A DNA stretch of 64,000 nt from Corynespora cassiicola (lineage: Eukaryota; Ascomycota; Dothideomycetes; Pleosporales; Corynesporascaceae), in the NCBI GenBank assembly GCA_022059125.1, contig JAEUWY010000005.1, forward strand, positions 3,162,001 through 3,226,000, read 5' to 3'. This document shows, piece by piece, positions 20,481 through 32,327 of this stretch. The notes under the pieces were generated by a model, which worked only from the letters and a program-made list of their open reading frames with translations, was not told where the DNA came from and did no database searches. Positions within the stretch are counted from its first letter, which is position 1. Each line of letters begins with the position of its first letter. Made by a program: the position numbers and the translations under genes.

Positions 20481-22898
20481 TCAAGAAAACATGCTCCGAA
20501 TCTCTGCGTCTTCTTCCTCATACTCTGCAAGCTTCTTGCCAGGCAGCCTGACAGCCCGGTCTAGCGCGACGGGTAACCCTCTGTGCCGGCCCCGCAACAT
20601 GGATAAGATCATGATGATTTTGCTTCCTGTGTACATACCACCACTAAAGCTATAAGCCTGGTCAGGAAGACCAATACTGATGCCGATATTTGTATAGCCT
20701 GAGACAATCTCAAAAAGAATAGTAAAGACGCTGTACGTAACCGGGTCCTCTTTTGAATGATGGGTTTCGATGAGTGTGATTAAAAACAAGGCAAGCGCAA
20801 TCCACCATACGTCATGGCTCAGCTGACCACGCACCTGTTGCGAGATCAGACTTGGCGGTCTAGTCTGAGGATGATTCTGAAGAGAGTGGATGGATACGCG
20901 TGAGAAGTCGATGGTTGCAGACCTTCGGAGGGCGGGGGGCATGGTCGTCGACCCCTTTATAGGCCCGTTGGCGACGCCAACACCCTGAAAAGCAGTCATG
21001 CGGCGCTGGATTTGTCGTCCTACGAAGGCTGTTCCGCGTCGACCGACGGCACCAAGCTTACGAATGGGTGCAGTGGACTGCTTCTCGGTGACCTCTCCCG
21101 TCATGGACGGAAGCGGTGCTATGTCGGCATCGACGTCGAAGAGACTGCTAGTTGCAGAATGAAGCTGTTCCACCTCTGTCTCATCGCCTTCGTATATTCC
21201 CAGCGATCGTTCTTCGTAAACGTTTGTCCGCCGCATGGTGATGATATGCGGGTAAGCCGCTGTGTAAAAAATCACTAGCCAAAGTACCTGTACACTAAAA
21301 TACATGGCCGATGGAGCGACAATAGCATAGCCTCCAGAGGGGATTGCTGTTCAGTGATGGTAAGCTCAGTCCTTTGCTGGGGTGTTCCCTGCCACCTGAC
21401 TCGAGGGGATGGATCACTTACAGAACCCCTCAAATAGAGAGATGAAAATCCGCCGACCGAGGGGAATAGCCTCCATGGTAGGATTGCCAATGCCCAGTAC
21501 CAGGATCAGAATCCAATCGGTTATCACAAACCCTCCAAAGGTGGCGATAAACGCCCAGGTATCCCGTGCTGGGAACATGCTAGTGTATACGCGACGAGGA
21601 AATCTCAGAATGAAATCAAAACCCTCTTTCCACACACCATATTCTTTGTCCTTGGAGAACAAGTTCAGCAAAGCTGACATGGTCCAGATGAGGAAGCGCA
21701 CAAAAACAGGGAAAGCCGCCGGGCCCGCCAGCGACAAAATGGTTACGACGGTGAGTATGTAGTAGGAAGACTGGAAAGGAATGAAGCCAGCATCCAACAG
21801 TGTGAAACCGGCGTTGTTGTAGGCAGAAATGGCCAGAAAAATCCCCGCCCACCAAGGATTCTGTGCATTGACGGCAGACGCTTCCTTTTCGTAGACGGAC
21901 ATCCAGGCGCCCAGAGCAATGGCCCCCATGAGCTGCCAAAGCGCGAAGTATAGCAGAACAAATACAGAGAGAAATTTCAAGGCACGGTATTCGACCCCAC
22001 CGAGATATTCTCGCTGCTCGGACGACAAGTTGAAGAACTGACCATTTCGGCCAATGTTGCGCTTCTGCTCCTTGACAAAAGTTTGCACGTTGAATCCTTC
22101 GGTGACGGTGGACTCTCCGGCCTGAGACCGCCGTCGGGTGGACCCGCTCTGGTGGGTGTGGGTGTGGTAGATGGAGTGGCCAGTGGTTGCTGATTGGGGT
22201 CTCTCGTATGAGACTCTGCGCTCGCGTATGGGTTCGAGAAAGCCAATGTGATTCTCCCCCTTGGTCTCCCTCGTGGGAGAAGCGCCGTGGCCTGGCTGGC
22301 CTTCTTGGATGGATGCGACGTTTGGGGAGAAGGTTGCAGACGTCGACAGAGACGGGCGGGTTGCAGGCCTAGGTCGCTCTGGCTTGTCCTGCGCACGGCC
22401 CTTCCCAAACGAGGACATGACCGGAAGTCCAAACATGGCACCCGTCATACCTATGGCAGCCCCGGTATCTCCCCTCTTGGCCCTCCTGTTCTCCTTTTCC
22501 ATGTCCACAATGTCCTCGAAGCGCTTCTCAAAAATGTGCTTCCGGAACGCAATGGTGAAATACGAAACCAGCACCTGGCTGCCCAGCATCATCAAGACGA
22601 GCAGCTCGGCCTGCTGGAAAACGGTCAATTGGCTAACATTGATGGTGTTGAGGCCGGATGCGGTGAGGGCCGACATGACCATGAACAGGCTGTCCCACCA
22701 ACCGATGCTCTTGGCTGGGGAAGAAGCGCCCCAGAAGATCAGCGTGCCGACAATGGCTATGCCTACGAAATAACTATAGTGCAGCGTGATGAAGTTGAGA
22801 GGCGGGACGTAGGGCTTGATAGCGGCAGCCCAGGCTTCTAGCCGGTTGCATGATTCAGGGTGGCGAGCCCGGAAGGCGCGCCACGACTCAATGGCCAT
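20481..22898 (-). CDS. trk1: TRK-type potassium transporter
   Basis: Exons 22898-21422 and 21346-20481 give 780 aa; the 75-nt intron (GTAAGT...CTGAG...CAG) is phase 1. Four pore-loop regions are visible in order: LTASGLNTI, ISAYNNAGFT, IPSGGYAIV (created by splicing) and VSGYTNIGISIG, each with the filter glycine. A long hydrophilic loop of about 200 residues after the second helix pair (rich in Ser, Arg, His) is typical of fungal TRK proteins. The C-terminus retains the signature IGLPDQAYSFSGGMYTGSK and MLRGRHRGLPVALDRAVRLPG. Located in the plasma membrane, TRK proteins mediate high-affinity K+ uptake. It is smaller than yeast Trk1 because the big loop is shorter. No damage seen. Confidence 0.93.
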
Positions 22899-23434
22899 GA
22901 TGGTGGCGGTACCGTTCAGACGGTGTTATTGCATCTTTGCAAGCATGAGGTCGAGTAAGCAAAAGGGTAGAAAAAAGGCGCGACGGGTGAGGTTGAGCTG
23001 GCATGCTGCTACGCCTTTAACGTGGCGATAACGAGCCCCTGACTGTGCGCTGGTAACGTAAGGAGAGCGGCTGGGGTGGCACAGACTGCACAAGCAATCA
23101 CGTCGCAGCACAGCCACCAGCCAGCTGTACAAGATGCAAAGATGGCCCGTGGCAGCGGTTACTGCCTGCGCCCGTCTATGAGATATCAACGTGTTGTCCA
23201 TGGCGGATCGTGCCAAGCCGCCATGTTTGACCCTGCCTCGTTTATGCCAAGCTTGAAACATCCCGGTCGACAACGGATTCCATCCTCTTATTGTTGCAAG
23301 GTGCAAATGGCCGCTAGCTCTCTGCTACAAAAGGCAAGCCATCCATGTTGTCTTTTTGCAGTGAACATCTAGTCGAACTGATAGACAAACGAAGCGCGAC
23401 ATGCTCGTCAAGGCCACGACGAGCAAAAATCACT
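22899..23434. other. Intergenic, upstream of the TRK gene
   Basis: About 540 bases with the TRK promoter on the minus strand. No gene recognised. Confidence 0.4.
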
Positions 23435-23442
23435 TCTAGACG

Positions 23443-23562
23443 AATTGCTTAAGAGAAATCGATGCACTGTGTGGCGTGCATAGACTGCCGACTTTTGCTG
23501 ACTTCAAAGAACTACCCTACGACAACTGCATCATGAAGGAGAGCCTTCGGATCCGGCCGTGT
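23443..23562 (+). pseudogene. Cytochrome P450 fragment (K-helix region)
   Basis: An open stretch of 40 codons reads LREIDALCGVHRLPTF then ADFKELPYDNCIMKESLRIRP. This is the J'/K-helix region of fungal P450s, with the invariant E-x-x-R as ESLR. GTAAGT follows directly at the RP codons, as if an intron donor survived. I find no heme-binding cysteine loop (F-x-x-G-x-R-x-C-x-G) downstream and no N-terminal half upstream, so this is a remnant. The adjacent 23685-23860 open frame (MTEEELERVSELLKKW) is not P450-like. Confidence 0.7.
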
Positions 23563-23934
23563 AAGTCGCTTGGCCCAGGAGACGCCTTCGTATCCATTTC
23601 CCCGTCATTTTTGAGAGCAGGCTGATTGCCGGGCCAAAGCTGTTTCAGGTCAGATTCACGCTGAGAAGCCAACGCCACGGGGACATGACAGAAGAGGAGC
23701 TAGAGAGGGTGAGTGAGCTGCTGAAGAAGTGGGACCAGGTGGTCGTGGTTCAGGTCCAGCATGAGGTGTTTCTGTGGCACAGCCACAGTACTTCAGCCAC
23801 AGTAGTTAGCCGAAAAGACCCGACGGATAAACCCCAGACTGCCAGGCACTGCACCTGTTCTGCTTTCCCGCCCATCTCGAGTCAAACACTCCCGTCCCGT
23901 ACACTCGAGCGCCTCCTCTGCCGACAGCGTGAAC
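23563..23934. other. Intergenic, promoter of the Zn2Cys6 regulator
   Basis: About 370 bases between the P450 remnant and the regulator start. No further P450 sequence recognised. Confidence 0.4.
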
Positions 23935-26472
23935 ATGGATGACGAAACATCCGTCCCGGCCATCCACACGGCAGCTCCCAGCTCGTCCCCAGCGTGGGCT
24001 CGACGGACGGGTCGGATCCGCGTGACGCGCGCGTGCGATCGGTGCAAGAAGTAGGTTCCGTGAGACTCCTCAACACGGATGCGTCCGCCTGCCCAGTGTT
24101 CCCTTTTCCGACCCTGCTTGACTTGACGTGTCCACTACAGAAGAAAGGTGCGGTGCAACGGCCAACAGCCATGCAACGTCTGTGCCGAGGCAGCAGCAAC
24201 CTGCTCCTTCAACGCCTCATATTCGAGAGGGAGGCGACCCAACCTCCGAGTGCCCCGGCCTGGGCCTCCGCCTCAGATAGCAGCAGCAGCAGCAGCAGCA
24301 ACAGTAGCTTCGAGCGCGCTTGGCCAGCCACTCGACCCGGCTCACAACCTTGGCAGCCACATGACCGTCACCACTCCCACTGACCTAGGCTCTCTCCCGC
24401 CGGGACCCTCGGCCACGGCTGGCGAGCCTGTCTCTCGCACTTCACCTGAACCCACCCAGACTGATGTCCAGGGCTACTATGTCGGCCCCTCCTCCGGGAT
24501 ATCGTTTCTGTCGCGCATCCAGAAACGGTTCGACGAGACCGTCTCCTTCCCCCCCGGCTTGTCCGTCTTCAACTTCGGAGACGCTCCAATGCCCCACGGT
24601 GAAGCCTTTTCCAACTCTGCAGACACAGTGCAATCCTATCTCGATCCCACCTTCTTTCTTCTTCTAGATCGGCAAGAGACCACCCGCCTGGTCCAGAGAT
24701 ATTTCGATTTTGCCGTCCCCGTAGATCGCTTCTTGCATCGACCAACCATTGAGCGGCGCCTTGACGAACTCTACGAGACGCAGGGCATAATGCATGACAA
24801 TGATACCGCCCATTCAGAGACAGCAGTGCTCTTCATGGTCTTCGCAATTGCCCAGGAGCACATGGTCGCCAAATTGCCCCCCTCAGGCGTCAATAAGAGG
24901 TCTGCTGAATCGATTTCTAACAAATATCAAGTGACCACTTGTGACTGACGATGCAGTGTACGATACTTCCGGGCAGCGAACCACCAACTGTCCATTGAGC
25001 AGGGCGCTGTGCGGCTGGCGAGCGTCCAGGCCCGTCTCTGCCAATGCCTCTGGCTCCTCTCGCAATCTCGAATAAATCACTGCTGGAGTCTCTTTGGTAC
25101 CGTCGCACGCCTAGCTCTTGCTCTCGGTCTGCATCGCAATCGGAACGCTAGGTCAGACTCGGTATCTCGGGTGGAGATTGAGTGTCGCCGTAGGACATTC
25201 TGGAGTGCGTATAGTCTCGACAATTACCTCAGTGCTGCCCTTGGAAGACCACGGACTTTTCACGACGGGGACATCGATCAAGAGCTTCCGTCCTGTGTAG
25301 ATGACGATGATATTGACAGCATGTGTAATTCTATGCCCTCTCCTATGCGAGGCCTGTCCGTCACATCGGGGCCAGTCGCCTACGCCAAGTACATGCCACG
25401 GACGAACTACCATTTTGGCGCATACTGACAACAATCCTACAGGCTCTCTCGGATACTCAGTGGTGTCCTGATGGATGTCTACTCGATTCGGCCCATGACT
25501 GTTACCCAACGTTTCGCCCACACAGCAAAGTATATGCAAAGACTCAGGTCTTGGCGATCCGACATGTCTAATTTCCTCGATCAAGATGTGTCAAATGCGG
25601 CGCCATTGATTTTGATCTACCAGCGGCAGCGGAACGTCCTCAACCTTGCTTATTGGCATACCGTAATCTTAACCAATCGCCCATTGTTGCTCACTAATTT
25701 CGCGAGACTGAACAGCAGCACTCGGCCTTGGCAAGCTGAACAAAACGAGCGAAGGGCACAGCTCGACGAGAGCGCCAAAGAATGCTTGACTGCGGCAATG
25801 GAGATTGTCTCCATAGTTGACTCGCTCGTTCGAGCCAAACAGCTATTCAGAGCTTTCTGGGTAAGGCCTCTCCGCTAGGCAATGGTCCAATAGCATGCTG
25901 ACCCACTGTAACACTCTTTAGTTCACTCCTTACTTTGCCTTCTCCGCTTGCGTCATTCTATACGTCTACACCATTCAGCGTAGCAAAGAGCAAGAGGAAG
26001 TATACCGGCCATACTTCACAGCTGCCGAGCGCTGTCAGCAACAGATTGTCGACATTGCTGACGAAGGAACTCTGACATCCCGGTATTGTCTTGTTTTGGA
26101 AGAGCTTCGCGCAGAGGCAGCAAGGCAAACAAACCGAGCCCAGGCTTTCCATCAGGCTACGCAGACCCAAGGCCAATCGTCAATCGATATGGGAGCTGAG
26201 GATTTCGACCCTCTCGCTTCAAATGCCGAGGGAATGGCCCAGTCGGAGTTCAATATAGCTCCCCCTGATCTCGCAGTCATGGGCTCATTTGATGATCTCT
26301 ACGTTAGCCCAAGTGGATCTCTCGAAGACCTGACAGGCTGGGACCAATTTGACTCCATGGTAAGCATCCGACAAACAGACGACGCAAAGGTAGCGAATGG
26401 TAACACGACTATGTATAGGTGGTATCTGGGTTCAATGGCTTATACCCGTTTATGTCGAGCAACATTGCTTGA
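23935..26472 (+). CDS. Zn2Cys6 transcription factor with fungal-specific regulatory domain
   Basis: Six exons: 23935-24050, 24141-24899, 24957-25388, 25443-25860, 25922-26359, 26419-26472; 738 aa. The binuclear cluster CDRCKKRKVRC...CNVC...C is built by splicing exon 1 to exon 2 (CX2CX6C then CX2CX6C). A Ser/Ala-rich linker with an AGC-codon run (about 24280-24303) follows. The middle homology region (about residues 200-560) includes RYFRAANHQLSIEQGAVRLA, LFGTVARLALALGLHRN, RRRTFWSAYSLDNYLSAALGRP and HDGDIDQELP. The exon 2 donor GTCTGC at 24900 is unusual but is the only choice that restores GVNKSVRYFRAAN; the last exon is only 17 codons, so both are less certain. It probably regulates nearby metabolic genes such as the dehydrogenase 420 nt downstream. 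Confidence 0.85.
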
Positions 26473-26891
26473 CATGTCTTTGGCCATCAAACAAGTAGGA
26501 AGCTTTACCAGTCATGCATTGCCATTTTGCAGTCCTTTAGACAACGACTTGGAGGTATGAGAGTTGCCAAGAGGGGCACTATGGGTTGTGCAGATTCGCA
26601 TGAGCGGGGATCGGACGCTCATTGATATATATTTAATGTTCCCCCTCATGGATTTCCTCGCATCTGCGTAATGCATGATGCGTTGTGTGTGATGGGTGGC
26701 GCGTTCGGGCTAGCGGATGATTCTGGCCAATCAGGGCTGGTGTGCATGCATCCGTCGGAAACCAGTCTTCACTTCCCCGAAATACCAGACCGAAGGGCGG
26801 GGTGTTACAGCACAAAGACACCAACTACGTCGATGTTCGGTCCTGCCACTGAAATCAAGTCCATCGCTTGACTGCCCTCATACTTCCAGTC
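26473..26891. other. Intergenic between the Zn2Cys6 regulator and the dehydrogenase
   Basis: About 420 bases in a tandem (+,+) arrangement. No gene seen. Confidence 0.4.
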
Positions 26892-27754
26892 ATGTCACTT
26901 AGCGGAAGGGTATTTGCTGTGACTGGCGGTGCTAGCGGCATCGGCCTTGCAACAGCCAAGCTCATCTCGGAACGTGGTGGCGCCGTCTGCATCGCCGACG
27001 TCAACACGGCTGCACTCGAGGAAGTTGAAGCATACCTAAACTCCAAGGTCCCAAAAGTCCCGTTTTCCGTCACCCAAGTCGATGTTTCGGACAAAAACCA
27101 GGTGGAATCCTGGTTCGATGGTATCAAAAGTCAGTTTGGTCGCCTAGATGGAGCTGCCAATATTGCAGGCATCATCGGCAAAAGCCACGGTCTCCAGCCT
27201 CTTTCTGAGCTCGAGGATGACGAATGGTTCAAAATCCTCAACATCAACCTGACCGGAATGATGTACTGTCTTCGTGCAGAGCTCAATCATATTGGGAACG
27301 GCGGATCCATTGTCAATATGGCATCCATCCACGCCACAACCGGTAAGCTCTCTTCTCCTAAATCCCATCTCGGATACTCTCACATGAGACTGCACATATA
27401 CCAACCTCTGAATGTAATTTCTATTGCATCTAACTGTAAATAGGTGTAGCTAATCACGCTGCCTACGCTGCAAGTAAGCATGGTGTTTTGGGCCTTACCC
27501 GCGTTGCCGCCAAGGAGAATGGGCATCGGGAGATCCGCGTCAATGCTGTGGCGCCGGGACCAATATATACTCCATTGATGCAGGGATACTGGGACAGAAT
27601 AGAGCGGCCACCTGATGCGCCTTTTGATGAGCCCATTGCATTTCGACGACAGGGTACTGCTGACGAAGTGGCAAACGTAGTTGTGTTCTTATTAGGGCCT
27701 GAAAGCAGTTTTGTTAGTGGAAGCTGTTACTCTGTTAATGGAGCTTGGCTATGA
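26892..27754 (+). CDS. Short-chain dehydrogenase/reductase (classical SDR)
   Basis: Exons 26892-27342 and 27444-27754 give 253 aa, the classical SDR length. Start MSLSGRVFAVTGG. NAD(P)-binding TGGASGIG, an Asp after strand 2 (CIADVN) hinting at NAD preference, VDVSD, NIAG (the NNAG position), the Ser of SIVNMASIH, the Tyr/Lys pair in YAASKHG, and NAVAPGPIYTP are all present, so it should be catalytic. The intron (101 nt, GTAAGC...TAG) splits THATTG|VANHAAY. The stop codon at 27752-27754 abuts the AT-rich block, so the native 3' UTR has been lost or mutated. The last codons (VNGAWL where the family usually has VDGGW) could reflect slight RIP leakage. Substrate unknown. Confidence 0.9.
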
Positions 27755-27906
27755 ATTTTCTTTTTTAAAAGGAAGAAGAGAATAAAAATTAATATAATTT
27801 ACTACTTTAGCTGTTTCTACAGAAAAGTAATATTAAAAAAAAGTATATCTAAAAAGCTATAGAAGTTTTTTTTTTAGCTTTATTAAACTAAAACTAAATA
27901 ATACTA

Positions 27907-30003
27907 CAGAGGGGTGATATTAAAAAAAAACCAAAAAAAAAGTTATACTTTTTAAACTAGTATAACTCTGTCACTAGACTAGCTATTAATATAAAAAAAA
28001 ATTAATTTTAAAGAGATTTAAAGGCTCGTTCTCTGTATTAAAAATAATATATAGCTTATATAATATTTATTACTTAAAAATTTAAAGTAAAAGTATAGTA
28101 AAAAAAAGTATAAATTTAAAAGCTGATTTATTTTTTATTTAAAAAATTATTAAAACTTTTTATTTTACGCTAACTTAATTAAGCTTAATTTATATTACGT
28201 AAGTAAAAAACTAGAGCTAAAAATTTAATTTAATATTAAAAAAATTTAATTTAAAAAATAATGTTTTGCTTATATAAGCACTAATTACATAATAATAAAC
28301 TAGTTAAATTAGTATATAAATAAGTATTTTAGAAAAAAATTCTAAATTTCTATTTTTTCTAAATAAAGATAAAATAGAACTTTAATTTTTAAACTATAAA
28401 AAAAAAGTTAATTTTTTATTAAAAGCTAATACACCTATTATAACTATTTCTAATATATTAAATAAAAATAAAATAAGTATTAAAAATACTATACAAAGAA
28501 TAAATAAAAAAAATAAATTATTTAATAGCTTAAAAAAAGAAAGAAATTAAGATAAAATTAAGCTATTTAAAAAAAATAAAAAAATTATTAATAAGAATTT
28601 AATTAAAAGCTCTAAAAAAACAAATAAAAAAATATTACTAGAAAATAATATAAAAATATCTAAAAGAAGCTTACAAAAATATTTAAAAAAAGAAAATTAT
28701 AGTATAAATATTAGTACTAAAAAGCCGTATTTAAATAAAAAAAAAGTTAAAATAAAATTAAAATACGCAAAAAAACAATTAAAAAATTTAGAAAATATAA
28801 ATTTAAATAAAATTATATTTTCTAATAAGTTAGTAATAGAAAAAGGCCTAGATTTTAAATAAAAATATATATAAAAAAAGAAATAAAAAAGTAGAAGCTG
28901 AATTAGCTTTTATAAAATTAAATTATAAGTAAAAAAAAAAATTAAAAAAATTAAAATTAATTAAAAATTAATTATAATTTTTTAATTTAATTACTTTTTT
29001 AAAAAAATTAGTACTAATTAAATTATAGCTCGAGATATTATTATATTAGTATAGAAAGCTATTTAGATAGAAAGAAGATTAGAATTAGTGTTTATTAAAA
29101 TACCTAATTCTAAAAATAACTTTAATAATACAGATTATATATAAAAAGTATTAAAACTTATTATTAAAAAACAAATAAAACCTAATTAGTTTATATACCT
29201 TTTTTTTATTTTTTTATTAAATTTATTATTTAATTAAATTTATTTAATTAAATATTAAATTATAAAATTAATATAAATACTAATTAGTTTATAGAATAGA
29301 AATTTTAATAAAATAATTTAAAAATTTATACAGCTAAACCAGTTTTAAAATAGTTTAAAAAAAATAAAATTAAATTATTTAAACATTCAGCTTATAGCCC
29401 AGACTTAGCACCTATAAAAAATATCTAAGCTATATTAAAAAATAATTTAAAAAAATTAAATTCTAATTTATTAGGCAAAAAAAATAATAAAAAAAATAAT
29501 ACTTTATTTATAAACGCTATAAATAAAGAATAGAATTTAATTCTATAAAAAATAATAGATAATTATATATTATTTTTACTTAGACGTTAGAAAGCAGTTA
29601 ATAAAGCTAACAGGTATTATACAAAATATTAATAATTTAATTAATTATTAATTTATTTATATAATTTAATTTTTTTAAAAAAATAGAAAAGATGTTTTTT
29701 AAAAAAAATTACAAGTATATACTGTATACAACTTTAAAATAATAAAATAAAAAATAAAAATTTTACGCTAGAAAAAAAATAAATCAGCTTTTAAGTTTGT
29801 AATTTTTTTTACTATACTTTTACTTTAAATTTCTAAGTAATAAATATTATATAAGCTATATATTTTTTCTAATACAAAATTAAAACCTCTAAATCTCTTT
29901 AAAATTAATTTTCTTTTATTTTAATAGCTGGTCTAGTTACAGAGTTATACTAGTTTAAAAAGTATAACTTTTTTTTTAGTTTTTTTTTAATGTCACCCCT
30001 CTG
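27907..30003 (+). mobile_element. Tc1/mariner-type transposon, RIP-destroyed
   Basis: A 2097-nt element flanked by TA (27905-27906, 30004-30005). Ends start CAGAGGGGTGA and the inverted repeats extend about 220 nt. Inside, on the + strand, transposase fragments survive: LKYAKKQLKNLENINLNK (about 28757-28810) and YSPDLAPIKNI-stop-AILKNNLKK (about 29390-29450), matching the YSPDLNPIENLW...LK motif before the last catalytic residue of Tc1 transposases. The Trp of the motif is a stop here (TGG to TAA), typical RIP damage. Inactive. Confidence 0.85.
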
Positions 30004-30005
30004 TA

Positions 30006-30856
30006 TTTTAATTTTATTTTAGTTTTTTTTTATTTAAATACGGCTTTTTAGTACTAATATTTATACTATAATTTTCTTCTTTTAAATATTTTTATAAGCT
30101 TTTTTTAGAAATTTTTATATTATTTTCTAATAATATTCTTTTATTTATTTTTTTAGGGCTTTTAATTAAATCCCTATTAATAATTTTTTTCTTTTTTTTA
30201 ATAGTTTAGTTTTATCTTTTTTTAAATTTTTTTTTAAACTATTAAATAAAATTTTTTTATTTATTCTTTATATAGTATTTTTAATACTTATTTTATTTTT
30301 AATTAATATATTAGAAAAAGTTGTAATAGATATATTAGCTTTTAAAAAAAAATAAACTTTTTTTTTATAGTTTAAAAATTAAAGTTTTATTTTATTTTTC
30401 TTTAGAGAAAATAGAAATATAGATTACTATTTCTGAAATATTATTTTTTATACTAAATCAACTAGTTTATTATTATATAATTAGTACTTATATAAGCAAA
30501 ACTTTATTTTTTAAACTTTATTTTTTTAATATTAAAATAAATTTCTAGCTCTAGTTTTTTGCTTACGTAATATAGACTAAATCTAATTAAACTAGCGTAA
30601 AATAAAAAGCTTTAATGATTTTTTCAATAAAAAATAAATCAGCTTTTAAATTTAATTTTTTTTTACTATACTTTTACTTTAAATTATTAAGCTATAAATG
30701 CTATATAAGCTATATATTATTTTAAACACTTAAAAAGAACTTATAAATTAGTTTAAAATTAATTTTTTTTTATTTTAACAGCTTGTTTAGTTATAGAGTT
30801 ATACAAATTTAACAAGTATAACTTTTTTTAAGTTTTTTTTTCGTGTTACTCTACTG
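30006..30856 (-). mobile_element. Truncated inverted copy of the Tc1/mariner element
   Basis: Reverse complement of roughly the left 850 nt of the 27907-30003 element: the stretch around 30040 mirrors that around 28720, and the end at 30856 (CTACTG then TA) mirrors the CAG-start end. Either a truncated copy or the remaining half of a copy into which the full element inserted. Confidence 0.65.
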
Positions 30857-31860
30857 TATATTAGCTGTAAACTATTTTAGTTCTATAAAATAGTTTACTT
30901 ATAACGAGTTTTAATTAAAATAAAATATTTTTTTATAATTTAGAAAAACTATAATTTAGAAATTTTAGTTAAAAACTGTAGATTTATTTTATACGGTTCT
31001 AATACAGTAAACAGTATTTTTATATATTAGAATTAAAATTTACAGCTTAATAACTTATTTAAAAAAAAAAAATTTACTAGTTTATAAATTATAATTATTT
31101 ATTTTAATATTATAATAATTTTAAATAGACTTTTATGTTACTATTTTAAAGCTTTAAAACTTTAACGCTTTAAAATAATATTTTATTTTTTATTATAATT
31201 TTTATAACTTACGTGCTTACAGAATAAAAATTACTTATATACTATAAATTAAAACTATTATAGTAACTAAGTATATATACTGCTAACTATATACTAGTAT
31301 AAATAACTTAAATATTTTTTATTATTTTTAGTTACTATTTTATTAAACGCCTAACCAGCGTTATTACTATATATACTTATTATCTGTATTTATTATTTAG
31401 TTCTAGCTTAGTAAAGCTAAAAGAAAAGAACTTCTACAGCTTTCTAGATAGACTATAAAAATCTAAACTCTATTACTATTAGAAATTAATATCTATTTTT
31501 TTTAGTTAAAAAGATATTAAACTGCTTATTAAGCGCACGTTACTATATAACTCTTTTTTTTTTTTAGCTTGTTAAATTAAAAAGTTATATAAGTTTTTTT
31601 TAAATATTACCTCTCTGTATATATCTATTAATATTTTATAGAAAACGTAATATTATAGCTATATATAACTTAAAAGCTAGTATATCTATAGTAATACGCT
31701 AAAGCTTTTCTCTATTTATAAATTTTATAACAGCTTTTTATTTTATAGTAGAATTTACAGAGCTATTAGACCTACGCTTTCTTTTTAATAAGTTTTAAGA
31801 GCTTGCTATAGTCGTTTTAAAGTCCTATGAGCAGCTGTTCTAGAGGCTATTGCTAATACA

Positions 31861-32160
31861 CTAGCAGCCGCAGCCGGAACGGCGCCCAATCTGATGGTAG
31901 GAGACCCCCCCCCCCTCTAATGCAGAATCGCGATCGAAACTGAAGCTAGTACAAAGCAGGGCTTCTTCAGCTCTCGTTTCATTACTGTCGCTGGCGGGGG
32001 CTGTTGGGAAGTTGCTACAAGCACCTTTGTTCAAGAATTCCATACAAAGGGTGTAAGTCCTGATAAGTTCAGGTTTCACTAAGCATGGAACCGCCACGGG
32101 ATATGTGAATTCAAGCTGAGGCACAACGACGTCTGGCGGAGCAATTGGGAGGTTCACCAT
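31861..32160 (-). other. Possible small gene or gene remnant
   Basis: 99-codon ORF with an ATG start (MVNLPIAPPDVVVPQLEF) in normal-composition DNA just beyond the AT-rich block. It has no recognisable domain, and the stop-proximal part runs to the block edge (GRRSGCGC). It may be the tail of a gene cut by the repeats. Confidence 0.2.
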
Positions 32161-32327
32161 GGACCTCTGCTCTGCGCGGAGGGTGTTGGTGGGGCTACGA
32201 TACCCTTGCAGCTGATCTATTGTTCCGGATGGAGACGAAGCTTTGCAACGTGATCACCCTAAGTCAAGAGCGGTAACCAAATGTGTTTAACTTTCTTACA
32301 CCTTAGGTCTATCCTCGGATAACGACT

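Larger units (their letters stand above)
27755..31850. repeat. AT-rich block 1: RIP-destroyed transposon DNA
   Basis: About 4.1 kb with extreme A/T, dense stops in all frames and no usable gene. Residual C and G sit mainly in AGCT, CTAG and CGCG contexts while CA and TG are scarce, as expected after C-to-T mutation in CpA. Contains a Tc1/mariner element, a truncated inverted copy, and a Ty3/gypsy reverse-transcriptase fragment (about 31400-31550) similar to 61230-61400. An outer pair of related ends (TACAGAAAAGTAATATT near 27815, mirrored near 31600-31618) may mark another nested element. Confidence 0.85.
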
